Counted from the stretch's first letter, positions 37,001 through 43,913 are shown. The stretch: 64,000 bases of DNA from Rhodocyclales bacterium (GCA_016215645.1 JACRIX010000104.1:1-64000); one strand, 5' to 3'. Numbers and translations are program-made. The notes: a model not told the origin generated them from the sequence alone.

Positions 37001-38205
37001 CCAATCCCAAGTATCTCTGGGAGTTCAGTCATGCCAACCTGGGCAAGACCTATTCCAACGTTGCCATCACCAAGTTGCAAACCGGTGAATGGACCGTGAT
37101 GTTCAGCTCCGGCTACAACAACACATCCAACGGTGGCGATGGCGCAGGCCATTTGTTTGCGATCAACCCGAGGACCGGGGCCATGATGTCCGGATTTCCG
37201 ATGACCAACCTGTCGGGTACCAGCGGCAGCCCGAGCAACCTGGGCAAGATAACGCCCTGGGCGGACAATCCGGCGACCAACAACACAACCCAGTTCGTGT
37301 ATGCGGGGGACACCAACGGCGACCTCTGGCGCTTCGACATGGATCCCACCGGTACCGGCCATACCGGCACGGCGGTGTTCAAGTTGGCGCACCTGGAAAA
37401 CGCGGGCGTCCCGCAACCGATCACCACCAAACCTGATCTGACCTTGCTTCAGGACGATGTCCGTCTGATCATGGTGGGCACGGGAAAATATCTCGAGGTG
37501 AGTGATCTGACCAACACCGATATCCAGGCTGTCTATGCGATGAAGGACACCATGGGCGCGGCGAACCTGGGCGGAGCGAGCCAGTTGACTTGGAATCCGA
37601 CCACCGACGTATTGCCCAGCGATGCGACCAAACCGATGTTCCTTGAGCGCAAGCTGATCAGTGTCGATCAGAACAGCGATCCGATTACCCATACGGATTC
37701 CTATGGCGTGACCAGTGTGCACCGCAAGATCTGCGCCGGGTCGACTCCGACGGTGACGTCTTCGGGGTCGCCGCCCAATCTCACCTATACCTGTACCGGT
37801 GTGGATGGCACTGCGATTGATTATTCGGTGCATGGTGGCTGGTTTGCGCGCCTGCCGGATTCTGGAGAACGCATCAACGTTGATCCGCGAATTGTCAGTG
37901 GAACGCTGATCTTCGCCTCCAACGTTCCGGCGGCCGACGCGTGTACGGTAGGCGGGAACGCGTGGTTCACCGCCGTTGATGCCGCGACGGGCCTGGCAAT
38001 CGAGGAATTCGCCTCGACCAAGGTGTCCGGCGCACTGGTCGTCGGCCTGACGGTGATTCGTCTCAGTAGCGGCGAATACAAGGCGATTGCCACGCGTTCC
38101 GACTACAAGCAGGAGACCCTGTCAGTCCCCGTCGCTGCTGCCGCCGCCGTATCGAATACCTTCCAGAGCAAACGTGGCCTCTGGCGCGAGTTCGAGGCCT
38201 ACTGA
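31093..38205 (+). CDS. pilY1: Giant PilY1 pilus-tip adhesin with interrupted von Willebrand A domain
   Basis: 2370 residues, about twice the usual PilY1. A signal peptide (to about residue 26) is followed by a MIDAS-type DDSGSM at 53-58 that opens the VWA domain. The usual betaproteobacterial PilY1 segments come next (YDPVVRYLAPLKADGTSY, ATYFTMEPSEYC). About 860 residues of degenerate repeats (about 394-1253) separate these from the later VWA part FANWYSYYRTRMLMMKSA (about 1291) and LLVTDGYWNES. The C-terminal beta-propeller is intact (QDGMLHAFNAY, MVGGLGSGGSSYYALDITD, FVYAGDTNGDLWRFD). The metal loop before FVYAGD reads ADNPATNNTTQ and differs from the Ca2+ loop known in Pseudomonas PilY1. 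Confidence 0.93.
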   Translation: MNTHFLRKSIAWLLIGSFCHAQLAQATSLSLASTPLAATTTTVVRPNLMYVLDDSGSMGWDYTPDYINDNPITDATNPLYGPNGSSGDIGNVTIAGGVITAISAVGANIYEHATPTVLIQGDGTGAAATVTMNANRTIASVTVNNGGTGYTAANTYVTFLGGLKTAGWGMCWGTTGTSNQGGAPKDTSSSPACTTRSQMPYSTAKVNYQFYDPVVRYLAPLKADGTSYAASVSTAAKTDGFAGTGSTNLTTSYEHEIWCSTATPSPTPSAANIATHTQCKENSDTTNNNLYPNATYTFRKTYLGPATYFTMEPSEYCTSTDYTNCITRDQALAAIPAFVVGGVTFNVPSYFRWCAYYNPKAKAFGNCQGRRDLDHYIPNYLGGWISTGSAGTQSTASLVINATTAGQQLTSVTIGGVDVVGGTTFTSAANGDQNTVATNVCNAIKANTGTTGYSCAATTNTVSIQTAILGTAANGLPVLATGPADGVAVNSTGEIRVTTATAGLTITSITINSNQLLSATITANGSQADTARMICEGINSGAQQGVYIARSGSQAGAAADSYAFGTCGTDADAYVQIKRIPADTTDNGQAITVTGPATATISSGSIQINSTAGATTISDVTKAGVSIMTAPALSIADGTQTTTIATSLAAKITGNGGCTATASGNLITITGCAGALAVVSSSAQATATMKVTSTTHTYGADLGGVQVSATSIAAAIGSGTLSNGTSVSTNATAIRTAINNGTGTHGFTAAAPTANGDGTYNMVVTAPVGTAYNGQSFTFQNGTAVAGGVSTSPTWSFGISGASSDSKLIDYLRCSAAYMVSADASTGTTSGCGTNNLDCTTALATGLNGAGINGYSYSCTYDTGTQNNQDCVVTGPTGASACTSDLVFTNDAEIAIINSSKTGGAPACSGLTAPVWTFRIQDANDKNKKISSIKCGSTNTITTNTVASGSNDTESVRRESLASGLETNGINGYTYSCTNVSKPICTVTGPLAAAECTSLTYSYDGSITLDTRTFTQTCPGPTFPTVATSSTWQFTIDNATALAKKINSITCGGVNTITTNSVNTGAVAADPISARINNLTTSLMANDINSYTVSCTTATSTTQSSSCTVTGPAGVNACTAADFDCPAGSMRIAHDSTISLTGGTVAGDVGSTPPKRYCVAATSNGSSGSTAIDDFAPYLFTVSAFSGGSPAQGTTITQITSNDVGTIGTTTTAMSNGAASSLNAVPTNATGTAPNVLTMTGGTNPDTSANKWTKVGIFKRADIINDGRTFTRASTRTDCAGATCSYTEEMQNFANWYSYYRTRMLMMKSATTLAFTQLDGNYRVGFDNICQATGTTVDNPVSQFSGANRTAWWTSLTGATPACATPLRAETAKIGRYYAYKLNATQADPMEYSCQQNYMLLVTDGYWNESESSTIKRVDGSDIANTDNTEATAARPYYDGAQSLTTCPAVGSGRGSTAYSCRTLADIAYHYYSTDLRTSALGNATNTALGRDVATNNVLTTADDKNLTQHMNFFAMGLGIEGKLAFRSDYLTAGLGDYADIVAGTKNWPAVANLDPTGVDDLWHATVNGRGKYFSARNVPNVVAGLREALNKIGARVGSAAAAATSNLEPVPGDNFAYVASYQTQDWVGDLQSRSINVSTGDVSPETNCTASGVQTSVTGTLGASTITVGDATDLVVGAAVTGTGIATGAVITAISGLGVTLSQANTATVSGTGTFKYGCQWSAQTKLNDTTWSARRVYVKPSSGASGDPLRAFTYGNLSGAEQAYFNPGPDACVGAANPALTTNLSQYCPLGGVTSVPEMTAANLVDFLRGNRGLEQDGELGHAQVWRNRAFVLGDIVNTQPIFIKAPSAAYTDTGYSAFKTAQASRKPLVVVSSQDGMLHAFNAYSASVDVNGTAVAPGEEMWAFMPTEAMQNMKWLADANYSHRFLVDGLIAVGDVDFGSNDWRTIMVGGLGSGGSSYYALDITDPTNPKYLWEFSHANLGKTYSNVAITKLQTGEWTVMFSSGYNNTSNGGDGAGHLFAINPRTGAMMSGFPMTNLSGTSGSPSNLGKITPWADNPATNNTTQFVYAGDTNGDLWRFDMDPTGTGHTGTAVFKLAHLENAGVPQPITTKPDLTLLQDDVRLIMVGTGKYLEVSDLTNTDIQAVYAMKDTMGAANLGGASQLTWNPTTDVLPSDATKPMFLERKLISVDQNSDPITHTDSYGVTSVHRKICAGSTPTVTSSGSPPNLTYTCTGVDGTAIDYSVHGGWFARLPDSGERINVDPRIVSGTLIFASNVPAADACTVGGNAWFTAVDAATGLAIEEFASTKVSGALVVGLTVIRLSSGEYKAIATRSDYKQETLSVPVAAAAAVSNTFQSKRGLWREFEAY
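32272..34850 (+). repeat. Degenerate repeat insertion in pilY1 (about eight modules)
   Basis: The encoded residues about 394-1253 form repeating modules of about 75-120 residues. Each has a strand, an Ile-Thr-rich strand pair, a helical A-x2-I-x-AI-type segment, then a Y/C-containing strand and a T-GP-x2 end. Examples are TSVTIGGVDVVGG with CNAIKANTGTTGYSC, ISSIKCGSTNTITTNTV with GINGYTYSC, and INSITCGGVNTITTNSV with DINSYTVSC. The last three modules are closest to each other and share paired cysteines. They look like stacked Ig-like or tail-fibre-like surface domains. Confidence 0.7.
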
Positions 38206-38226
38206 TGCGGATGGCACGGCCCGGGA

Positions 38227-38874
38227 ATGTGGTTCGTTAGCGAGGAAGACGAGCAGCGCTTCGGCCATGCATTGCTCGCTTCCCTGCTGGTTCATTTGCT
38301 GGTCCTGGGCTACGTCAAGGGCGTCGAGCCCTTGCGCAAGCCGGGTTACGGCGGTGCGCTAACGGTCAACTTCCGGGCGTCGGCCGCAGTCGATGACAAG
38401 CAGGGCATTGCCACGCCACCGCCTGTAGCAGTTCCGGCACCGCCCGCCGCAACACCCGCCATGACCCAGGCGCAGACCCTGGCGCCACCGCTGCCTGCAA
38501 GCAAGCCTCGGCCACAGCCGCCGCCCGCGGCAAGCCGCATCGGTATGCCCCAGCGCGCGGCCGCGCCGGAACGCGCCGCGGAGAACGGCGTTCGTGGCAC
38601 CCGGGTGGCGTCGAGTCGCGGCCCCGGCGTGGTGGACGTCCTGCTGGTGATCGGCGCCGACGGACATCCGCAGGGGATCTACTGGGACGTGCTGCCGGCG
38701 CTGACCAGAGCGCAGTTCGAGCAACTGGAGGGGATACTTCGTCGCCAGGTCTATGCCTCATCCACCGGGGCGCGCCTCACCCAGGAGATCGACGTCTTCG
38801 GCTTGCTCGGCATCGGCCGCGCGCCGATTCCGGTCACACCAGCCCCGACCGCCGAGGGCCTGCCGGCGCAGTAG
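38227..38874 (+). CDS. TonB-like proline-rich envelope protein
   Basis: 215 residues. One N-terminal membrane segment is seen (HALLASLLVHLLVLGYV, about 14-30), followed by a Pro/Ala-rich spacer (about 60-115) and a small C-terminal domain (VVDVLLVIGADGHPQGIYWD) related to the TonB/TolA C-terminal fold. It lies 21 bp after pilY1 and probably belongs to the pilus operon or uses it as a promoter. Whether it energises an outer-membrane receptor is unknown, since no exbBD or receptor gene is near. Confidence 0.75.
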   Translation: MWFVSEEDEQRFGHALLASLLVHLLVLGYVKGVEPLRKPGYGGALTVNFRASAAVDDKQGIATPPPVAVPAPPAATPAMTQAQTLAPPLPASKPRPQPPPAASRIGMPQRAAAPERAAENGVRGTRVASSRGPGVVDVLLVIGADGHPQGIYWDVLPALTRAQFEQLEGILRRQVYASSTGARLTQEIDVFGLLGIGRAPIPVTPAPTAEGLPAQ

Positions 38875-38902
38875 GATTTCTCTGGTCACCCGCCGGTTCG
38901 AG

Positions 38903-38996
38903 GGGGACATACCCGCAAGGGGATACCGTCCCCGCCCTTCGGTTGGGGACATACCCCGCAAGGGGATACCGTCCCCGCCCTTCGGTTGGGGACATA
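38903..38996 (+). repeat. Tandem structured repeat array, 42-43 bp units
   Basis: Two full units (38903-38944 and 38945-38987) and a partial third (38988-38996). Each unit folds as an outer stem GGGGAC/GTCCCC around an inner stem CCCC-GCAA-GGGG closed by a GNRA-type tetraloop. The units are joined by CGCCCTTCGG, itself able to form a UUCG loop. The same core (CGCAAGGGGATACCGTC) occurs at 44619-44760 and 63896-63912. It lies in the gap (38875-39043) between the TonB-like gene and the ferredoxin fusion; the open frames through it look like artefacts. Confidence 0.85.
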
Positions 38997-39043
38997 AAAA
39001 TATTGGAATCGCAGGGCGGCCCGGCTTGGCTATATTGGTGGCC

Positions 39044-40519
39044 ATGAGCCAATGGCTGACCCTTTCGCGCGCGGCACACATCCTCGGCCTATCGCGCGTG
39101 ACCCTGCAAAAGCGCATCCGCGAAGGTGAGCTGCCCTCGTTTGACGGCATGGTCGACGCCGAAGACCTGCAGCGCGCCTGGCCGCAGCTGGACCTCGATG
39201 CCTCGGGCAGCTTCGAGAAGACCCGCGCCATTCGCGAGGACGCCTTCGCCAAGCGCCTGCGCGAACGGGTGCTGCCCTCGCAGGAGGCGCTGGCCCAGCG
39301 CCTCTTCGCGCAGGGCCAGGAGCTGGCCGAGTTGCAACGCACGCTGACCCGCTACCACCGCCTGGTCGAGGATTTGCGTGGTCGTCTCGGCAGCCTGCCG
39401 CGGCCGCTGGCCGCAGACCTGGGACGCATCCTCGACGAGGGGCTGGCGCGGGCCATATCCGCACCGGCACCGCGGGAAGACCTGCGCGCGCTCGATGCTA
39501 TGCTGAGGGTCATGTCGGCCCACGTCACGGTCAAGCCCTCCGGACACGAGTTCTTCGTTGAAGGCTCGGAAACCCTGCTCAAGGCGGCGCTGCGCGCCGG
39601 CCTGTCGCCCAACTACGGTTGCGGCAACGGCAACTGCGGCTTGTGCAAGGCGCGCGTGGTGTCTGGCGAGGCCCGTGCGGTGGCGCCGTCAGACTACTGC
39701 TTCTCCGAAGCCGAGAAGGCGCAGAACCATGTGCTGATGTGCACCTGCACGGCGCACAGTTCGGACCTCGTGATCGAGGTGCTCGAAGCCGGCCTGCCCG
39801 AGGACATCCCGGAGCAGCGCATCGTCACCAAGGTACGTGCCGTCGATGCGCTGGGCGAGGACATGATGCGCCTGCACCTGCAGACGCCGCGCAGCAATCG
39901 CCTGCGCTTCCTTGCCGGCCAGCGCGTGACGCTGGGAATTTCGGCCGGTGTCGCAAGCGGCGACGATCTGCATGCCGAGTTGCCTGTGGCGAGCTGTCCC
40001 TGCGACGATCGCAACCTGATCTTCCATGTTCGCCGTCCCGCCAGCGCCGACTCTCAAGATCACGAGGCCAGTCACTTCGCTGCCTGCCTGTTTGCCGGCC
40101 TGGTCAAGCCCGGCGCCGAGGTTTCTGTCTGGGGTCCCTGGGGGCGCTTCGTGCTGGAACGCGAATCCATGCGCCCGCTGGTCTTCGTCGCCATCGACGA
40201 GGGCTTCGCGCCGATCAACAGCCTGATCGAACATGCCATTGCCGTCGATGCCGCCGAGTCGATCACACTCTATTGGGCGACGACGCAGGCCGGTGGTCAG
40301 TATTTGCCCAACCAGTGTCGCGCCTGGGCGGCGGCACTCGACGAGTTCCATTACCGGCCGCTGGATCTTGCTGCGCTGGAGGCGGCCCTGGCTGCGGACA
40401 GCACGCTCGCCGCCAGCGATATCTACCTTGCCGGTCCGGCGACGCTGGTGTCATCCGTCGAGAGTACATTGCGTGCCACCGGTCTGCCGGCCGCACAACT
40501 GCATGTCGAGGCCTTGTAG
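39044..40519 (+). CDS. HTH - [2Fe-2S] ferredoxin - flavin/NAD(P) reductase fusion
   Basis: 491 residues. Residues 1-48 form a MerR/excisionase-like helix-turn-helix (LSRAAHILGLSRVTLQKRIR). A helical linker follows (55-150), then a plant-type [2Fe-2S] domain (158-246) with ligands Cys193, Cys198, Cys201 and Cys233 or Cys235 (NYGCGNGNCGLCKARV, VLMCTCT). A ferredoxin-reductase-like module is last, with FAD region LRFLAGQRVTLGI and LPVASCPCD and NAD(P) region FVAIDEGFAPINSLIEH ending YLAGPATLVSSVESTLRATG. DNA binding by a redox enzyme would allow redox-dependent gene control (inference). A TATATT (39031-39036) is a possible -10. Confidence 0.88.
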   Translation: MSQWLTLSRAAHILGLSRVTLQKRIREGELPSFDGMVDAEDLQRAWPQLDLDASGSFEKTRAIREDAFAKRLRERVLPSQEALAQRLFAQGQELAELQRTLTRYHRLVEDLRGRLGSLPRPLAADLGRILDEGLARAISAPAPREDLRALDAMLRVMSAHVTVKPSGHEFFVEGSETLLKAALRAGLSPNYGCGNGNCGLCKARVVSGEARAVAPSDYCFSEAEKAQNHVLMCTCTAHSSDLVIEVLEAGLPEDIPEQRIVTKVRAVDALGEDMMRLHLQTPRSNRLRFLAGQRVTLGISAGVASGDDLHAELPVASCPCDDRNLIFHVRRPASADSQDHEASHFAACLFAGLVKPGAEVSVWGPWGRFVLERESMRPLVFVAIDEGFAPINSLIEHAIAVDAAESITLYWATTQAGGQYLPNQCRAWAAALDEFHYRPLDLAALEAALAADSTLAASDIYLAGPATLVSSVESTLRATGLPAAQLHVEAL

Positions 40520-40523
40520 AGTC

Positions 40524-40892
40524 ATGGCCGAAGCCCGACGCCAGATTCCCATCCTGCCGCAGGCCGCCGACCCGGCGCTGGAAGCCTGCGCCGCCGCCGA
40601 ACCCTTTGCGCTGATGGTGCTGGGCGACTCCATGGAACCGGAGTTCCGTGAAGGCGAAGTGATCCTGATCGAGCCGGAAGGCCTGGCTACCGATGGCTCG
40701 TTTGTGCTCGCGCAACTCGGCGGCGAATGGATCTTTCGTCAGTTGGCGAAAGCGGGCGAGGCCTGGCAATTGCGGGCCTTGAATCCGGCGTATCCGTCGG
40801 CAGATATACCTGACCTCGCCGCCGTCAAGGGCGTGGTCATCCAGAAATCCCAGCCCGGCCGGCGCCGGGCCAGCAAACGTTACGTGGAATAG
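40524..40892 (+). CDS. Stand-alone S24/LexA-like domain protein, catalytic Lys replaced
   Basis: 122 residues, starting 4 bp after the ferredoxin fusion. It has the S24 peptidase fold: LMVLGDSMEPEFREGEVILI carries the nucleophile-position Ser36. The general-base lysine expected about 37 residues later falls in GGEWIFRQL, where Arg72 stands instead. No HTH domain is present, unlike LexA or phage repressors. Autocleavage is therefore doubtful, and it may act as a binding or dimerising module. Co-transcription with an HTH-bearing redox protein suggests a joint regulatory role. Confidence 0.78.
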   Translation: MAEARRQIPILPQAADPALEACAAAEPFALMVLGDSMEPEFREGEVILIEPEGLATDGSFVLAQLGGEWIFRQLAKAGEAWQLRALNPAYPSADIPDLAAVKGVVIQKSQPGRRRASKRYVE

Positions 40893-41022
40893 GAGCCTAT
40901 GATCGGGCGCGCTGCCACGTTGTCGGTCGCTAACATGGATGCACCATGCTGCGCTCCCTCCGCCTCGCATCGCATCCCAATGCCAGGTGGCGCGGGGCAC
41001 GATTCCCACTGACATAGGCTCC
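40892..41022. repeat. Inverted-repeat-bounded spacer
   Basis: GGAGCCTATG (40892-40901) is repeated inverted as CATAGGCTCC (41013-41022), so the whole gap between the S24-like gene and the next small gene is bracketed by 10-bp arms. Inside them, GCGCGCTGCCAC and GGTGGCGCGG add weaker pairing. No coding sequence is seen. It could be a long RNA hairpin or the remains of a miniature element. Confidence 0.4.
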
Positions 41023-41026
41023 AGCC

Positions 41027-41260
41027 ATGCCGTATTACCTCTATCGCATTACCCAGACCGGCCCGATCCGGCAACTGAGCAAGCTCACCCAGTTCGATGT
41101 GTTCAAGGAGGCATCGAACGAGGCCAAGCGCCTGCGTCGCGAGACCGAACTCGGGCCCGGCGACGCAATCAAGACGATGTTCGCCGCCAACGAGCTCGAG
41201 GCGGAGGATCTGCTCAATCAGCCCCCGAAGGAAGATCTGACCACGGGGGAGGACTACTAA
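41027..41260 (+). CDS. Small conserved-looking protein of unknown function
   Basis: 77 residues: starts MPYYLYRITQTGPIRQLSKL and is rich in charged residues with a Glu/Asp-rich tail (EDLLNQPPKEDLTTGEDY). No signal peptide, membrane segment or known motif was recognised. It is tightly followed by the next gene (4-bp gap) and appears to belong to a four-gene unit with the S24-like and two larger unknown proteins. Confidence 0.7.
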   Translation: MPYYLYRITQTGPIRQLSKLTQFDVFKEASNEAKRLRRETELGPGDAIKTMFAANELEAEDLLNQPPKEDLTTGEDY

Positions 41261-41264
41261 GGCC

Positions 41265-41714
41265 GTGGACGAGACCGCCTATCGCAACGCGAAAGGCGAA
41301 ATCAACCGCCTGCCTTGCGTGTTTGAACGCGCGTTGCTGGCGCGCCATGCGGTGTGCGAACTCGCCGCCAGCCACCAGATCGCCGAGCGCGAAACCGTGG
41401 CCTGCTCCCAGGCGGCGGCCCATGCCGACTGCACGCGACTGGCAGAAATGCTGCGCGCGAAATCGGCCTTCGCGCTGGGTGTCACCGATACCCACGGCAT
41501 CCTGCCCCACGCCATGCTGATGAAAATCCAGTGCGGCGGCCTGGACGGCATGAAACGCGTCTTCGATCCGGATGCCCTGGCGGCCAACGTGCGTCGCCTG
41601 CTGCGCCTGGCGCAGGACCAATGCGGCGGGCTTGAGTCACTGCCCTTTTCCGAGATCGTCAAGGGCGTCGCGGCCTGGAAGGGGCGTCGCCGTCGCGCGG
41701 GAGATCCGTCATGA
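41265..41714 (+). CDS. Hypothetical protein with spaced cysteines
   Basis: 149 residues from a GTG at 41265. Mostly helical by composition (ERALLARHAVCELAASHQIA), with six cysteines, several in GG or Q contexts (IQCGGLDG, DQCGGLES). The family is not recognised. The C-terminus is basic (WKGRRRRAG). The stop overlaps the next start by 4 bp (ATGA), implying coupled expression. Confidence 0.7.
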   Translation: MDETAYRNAKGEINRLPCVFERALLARHAVCELAASHQIAERETVACSQAAAHADCTRLAEMLRAKSAFALGVTDTHGILPHAMLMKIQCGGLDGMKRVFDPDALAANVRRLLRLAQDQCGGLESLPFSEIVKGVAAWKGRRRRAGDPS

Positions 41715-42739
41715 TCCAGGGTATGGCCGCGCTGGTGAGCGCGGTACAGAACAATTGCGACATCGCCGATGCGCGCCATGCGCGCGATGTCAGCCTGTGC
41801 ACCTACCTGCTGGGCATGCGTGAGTTTTTCCGCTGGGAGCATCAGTTGCCCTTCGGCGTGGCGCCGCCGCGCGAGGAGGTGGGGCGCTGGATCGCCGCAC
41901 GCGAAGCGCGCTGGGATGAATTGGCGCACGGCGATTTCATTGATCTGCCGGTGGCGGGCAGGAAGCTGGATCCCTTCGATGCGGAAGCGGTGAACGCCGC
42001 CCTGGTCGGCAGTGGGCTGGTCTATGGAGCCGGCATCGGCCGCTTCCGCAAGCCGCATTTCTTCCTGGGTGAACTGGCGCGCGACGAGCAGCGTGGCGAA
42101 GCGCACCTGCTGGTCTGCGGCTGCGAATATGCGCGCGATGCGGCGGCAATTCCGGCGGCCTCGCAGGGCAGCACCGTGATCGTGCGCCGCGAGGCCTTGC
42201 GCCAGTGGCTGTGGGAAAAGGCCGATGGCTGGAACCACAAGCAGCAGGACGGCGCGCTGAAGTCGGCTTTGCTGGCCTACGGCTACGATGTCGATCCGCA
42301 AGCCGCGATCGAACGCATGACCGAAAGCGAGATCGAAACCCTGATCCTGCACGAGGAGGGCGAATTGGCTGCCGGTCGCCTGTTGGGCAATGCCTGGCCC
42401 GCCATGCTGGACCGCATCGGCGGCAAGCGTGCCGAGATTTTTGCCCGCGCCGTCAAGGACAACCTTGCCGATTGCCTGTTGACGCTGCCCGGTTTGCTGG
42501 CGCGCGAGGGCGCGGATTCCCTGCATTTCTGGTTCGCGACCTTCGACGGCCTGCGCCGCGAGATGTTTCCGCGACTGGTGGCGGCCTATGGTTCAGGAGT
42601 CGGCGCCGGCGGTACGGCGATTGCCGCCGCGGCGGCGGCGGGTCGCGAACATTTCGCCGCCCTCGCCAAACGCGTGCTGGAAATGGACGAGAGCGCCATC
42701 GAGGCGCTCTCGCACGAGGTCGGCACCATTGCCCTGTAG
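41711..42739 (+). CDS. Hypothetical protein, 342 residues
   Basis: Begins MIQGMAALVSAVQNNCDIAD. No family was recognised. Visible features are an acidic/helical body, a KPHFFLGELARDEQRGEA stretch, a VCGCEYARDA segment with two cysteines, and a Gly/Ala-rich SGVGAGGTAIAAAAAA near the C-terminus. No signal peptide or transmembrane helix is apparent, so it is likely cytoplasmic. It is the last gene of the plus-strand group and is convergent with the YceI genes. Confidence 0.75.
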   Translation: MIQGMAALVSAVQNNCDIADARHARDVSLCTYLLGMREFFRWEHQLPFGVAPPREEVGRWIAAREARWDELAHGDFIDLPVAGRKLDPFDAEAVNAALVGSGLVYGAGIGRFRKPHFFLGELARDEQRGEAHLLVCGCEYARDAAAIPAASQGSTVIVRREALRQWLWEKADGWNHKQQDGALKSALLAYGYDVDPQAAIERMTESEIETLILHEEGELAAGRLLGNAWPAMLDRIGGKRAEIFARAVKDNLADCLLTLPGLLAREGADSLHFWFATFDGLRREMFPRLVAAYGSGVGAGGTAIAAAAAAGREHFAALAKRVLEMDESAIEALSHEVGTIAL

Positions 42740-42756
42740 GCGGCGCCGGGGGATGC

Positions 42757-43323
42757 TTACTCCTTGACCGCCTCGACAGCGATCGACAGGGTCACTTCGT
42801 CGCCAACATAGGGCACGTTCTTGCCCATGTTGAATTCCGAGCGCTTGACCTTGGCCACGGCGTTGGCGCCGATGGCATCCTTCTTCAGCATCGGGTGCGG
42901 CATGGAATGGAAGTGGGTCAGCGTCAGGGTCACCGGCTTGGTCACGCCCTTGATGGTCAGATTGCCCTCGACCGCCATCGGCTTGTCGCCGTCGAACTTG
43001 ACCGAGGTCGATTTGAAACTGATGCTGGGGAATTTCTCGGTGTCGAAGTAGTCCTCTGCCTGGATGTGCTGATTGAACAACGCATAGCCGGTGTTGACCG
43101 ACTTGGCGTCGATCGTGACCTCGACCGACCCCGTCTTCGCCGCGCGATCGAGCACGATCTTGCCGCTGGTCTTGTCGAAGCGGTGCTGCTGGAAGGAATA
43201 GCCAAGGTGGCTGTACTCGAAGCGCGGCAGGGTATGGCCGGCGTCGACATTGAAGGTCTCGGGCGCGGCAAAGGCGCTGGCGGTGAGGGCGGAAAGCGTG
43301 GCGGCGAGTGCGAGTGGCTTCAT
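42757..43323 (-). CDS. YceI-family periplasmic protein (second of pair)
   Basis: 188 residues. A Sec signal peptide (MKPLALAATLSALTASAFAA) is followed by the YceI lipocalin-like domain: FNVDAGHTLPRFEYSHLGYS, TVTIDAKSVNTGYALFNQH-type strands and KGVTKPVTLTLTHFHS. Such proteins bind isoprenoid lipids (for example polyprenyls or ubiquinone) in the periplasm. It lies 23 bp behind a second YceI gene and shares the unit with a cytochrome b561. Confidence 0.92.
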   Translation of the reverse strand: MKPLALAATLSALTASAFAAPETFNVDAGHTLPRFEYSHLGYSFQQHRFDKTSGKIVLDRAAKTGSVEVTIDAKSVNTGYALFNQHIQAEDYFDTEKFPSISFKSTSVKFDGDKPMAVEGNLTIKGVTKPVTLTLTHFHSMPHPMLKKDAIGANAVAKVKRSEFNMGKNVPYVGDEVTLSIAVEAVKE

Positions 43324-43346
43324 GGTGTCTCCTGTCGTGAGGTGGG

Positions 43347-43913
43347 TTATTTCGCGGCAGTTGCCACGATGCGGAACTTGATCTGGACTTCGTTGGCGAC
43401 GGTACCGAAATCGGCCCAGACGCCGTCGCCGATGCCATAGTCGGCGCGCTTGAACACCAGGGCGCCGTCGAAGCTGGCACTGTTGCCCTCCTGCGTGACG
43501 GTGAGCGGGGCGACGAGATCAAGGGTCTTGCCCTTGATGCTCATCTTGCCGGCGAGTTCGTAGCGATTGCTGCCCAGCGGCTTGACGGTGGTCGACACGA
43601 ACTTCGCCACCGGAAATTCCCTGGTGTTGAACCAGGGTTTGCCGGCGACCTCGTCGTTGGCTTCTTTCGATCCGGCGTCGATGCTGGCGAGGTCTATTTC
43701 GAGTTCAGCCTTGGCCGCGGCGGGTTTCGCCGGGTCGAAGGCCAGCTTGCTGCGGAAGCTCCTGAAACGGCCGTCGACCGGCACGTTCATTTGCTTCGAG
43801 ACGAAAGACAGTGAGCTCTTCGCCGGCTGGAACTGGTTGAATTCGATGGCCTGTGCCGGCGGCGCAAGGAACAGCAGGGTGGCTAGTGCGAGCGTGGTTT
43901 GGCGGGTATTCAT
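43347..43913 (-). CDS. YceI-family periplasmic protein (first of pair)
   Basis: 188 residues. Signal peptide MNTRQTTLALATLLFLAPPAQA, then a YceI domain (PAKSSLSFVSKQMNVPVDGR, KAELEIDLASIDAGS, FNTREFPVAKFVST, GVWADFGTVANEVQIKFRIV). It overlaps the cytochrome b561 stop by 3 bases. The two YceI proteins are clearly divergent and not recent duplicates, so they may bind different ligands. Confidence 0.92.
   Translation of the reverse strand: MNTRQTTLALATLLFLAPPAQAIEFNQFQPAKSSLSFVSKQMNVPVDGRFRSFRSKLAFDPAKPAAAKAELEIDLASIDAGSKEANDEVAGKPWFNTREFPVAKFVSTTVKPLGSNRYELAGKMSIKGKTLDLVAPLTVTQEGNSASFDGALVFKRADYGIGDGVWADFGTVANEVQIKFRIVATAAK

Noticed and set aside
34657-37833. Open frame of about 1058 codons on the minus strand, antisense to pilY1
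   Set aside because: It mirrors the codon structure of a GC-rich, Thr/Gly-rich real gene on the other strand. Its translation shows no domain, no signal and odd composition. pilY1 is clearly the coding strand.
38753-39043. N-terminal extension of the ferredoxin fusion through the repeat array
   Set aside because: The extra residues come from the tandem repeat (GDIPRKGIPSPPFGWGH type) and are typical false extensions; the ATG at 39044 opens directly into the HTH.
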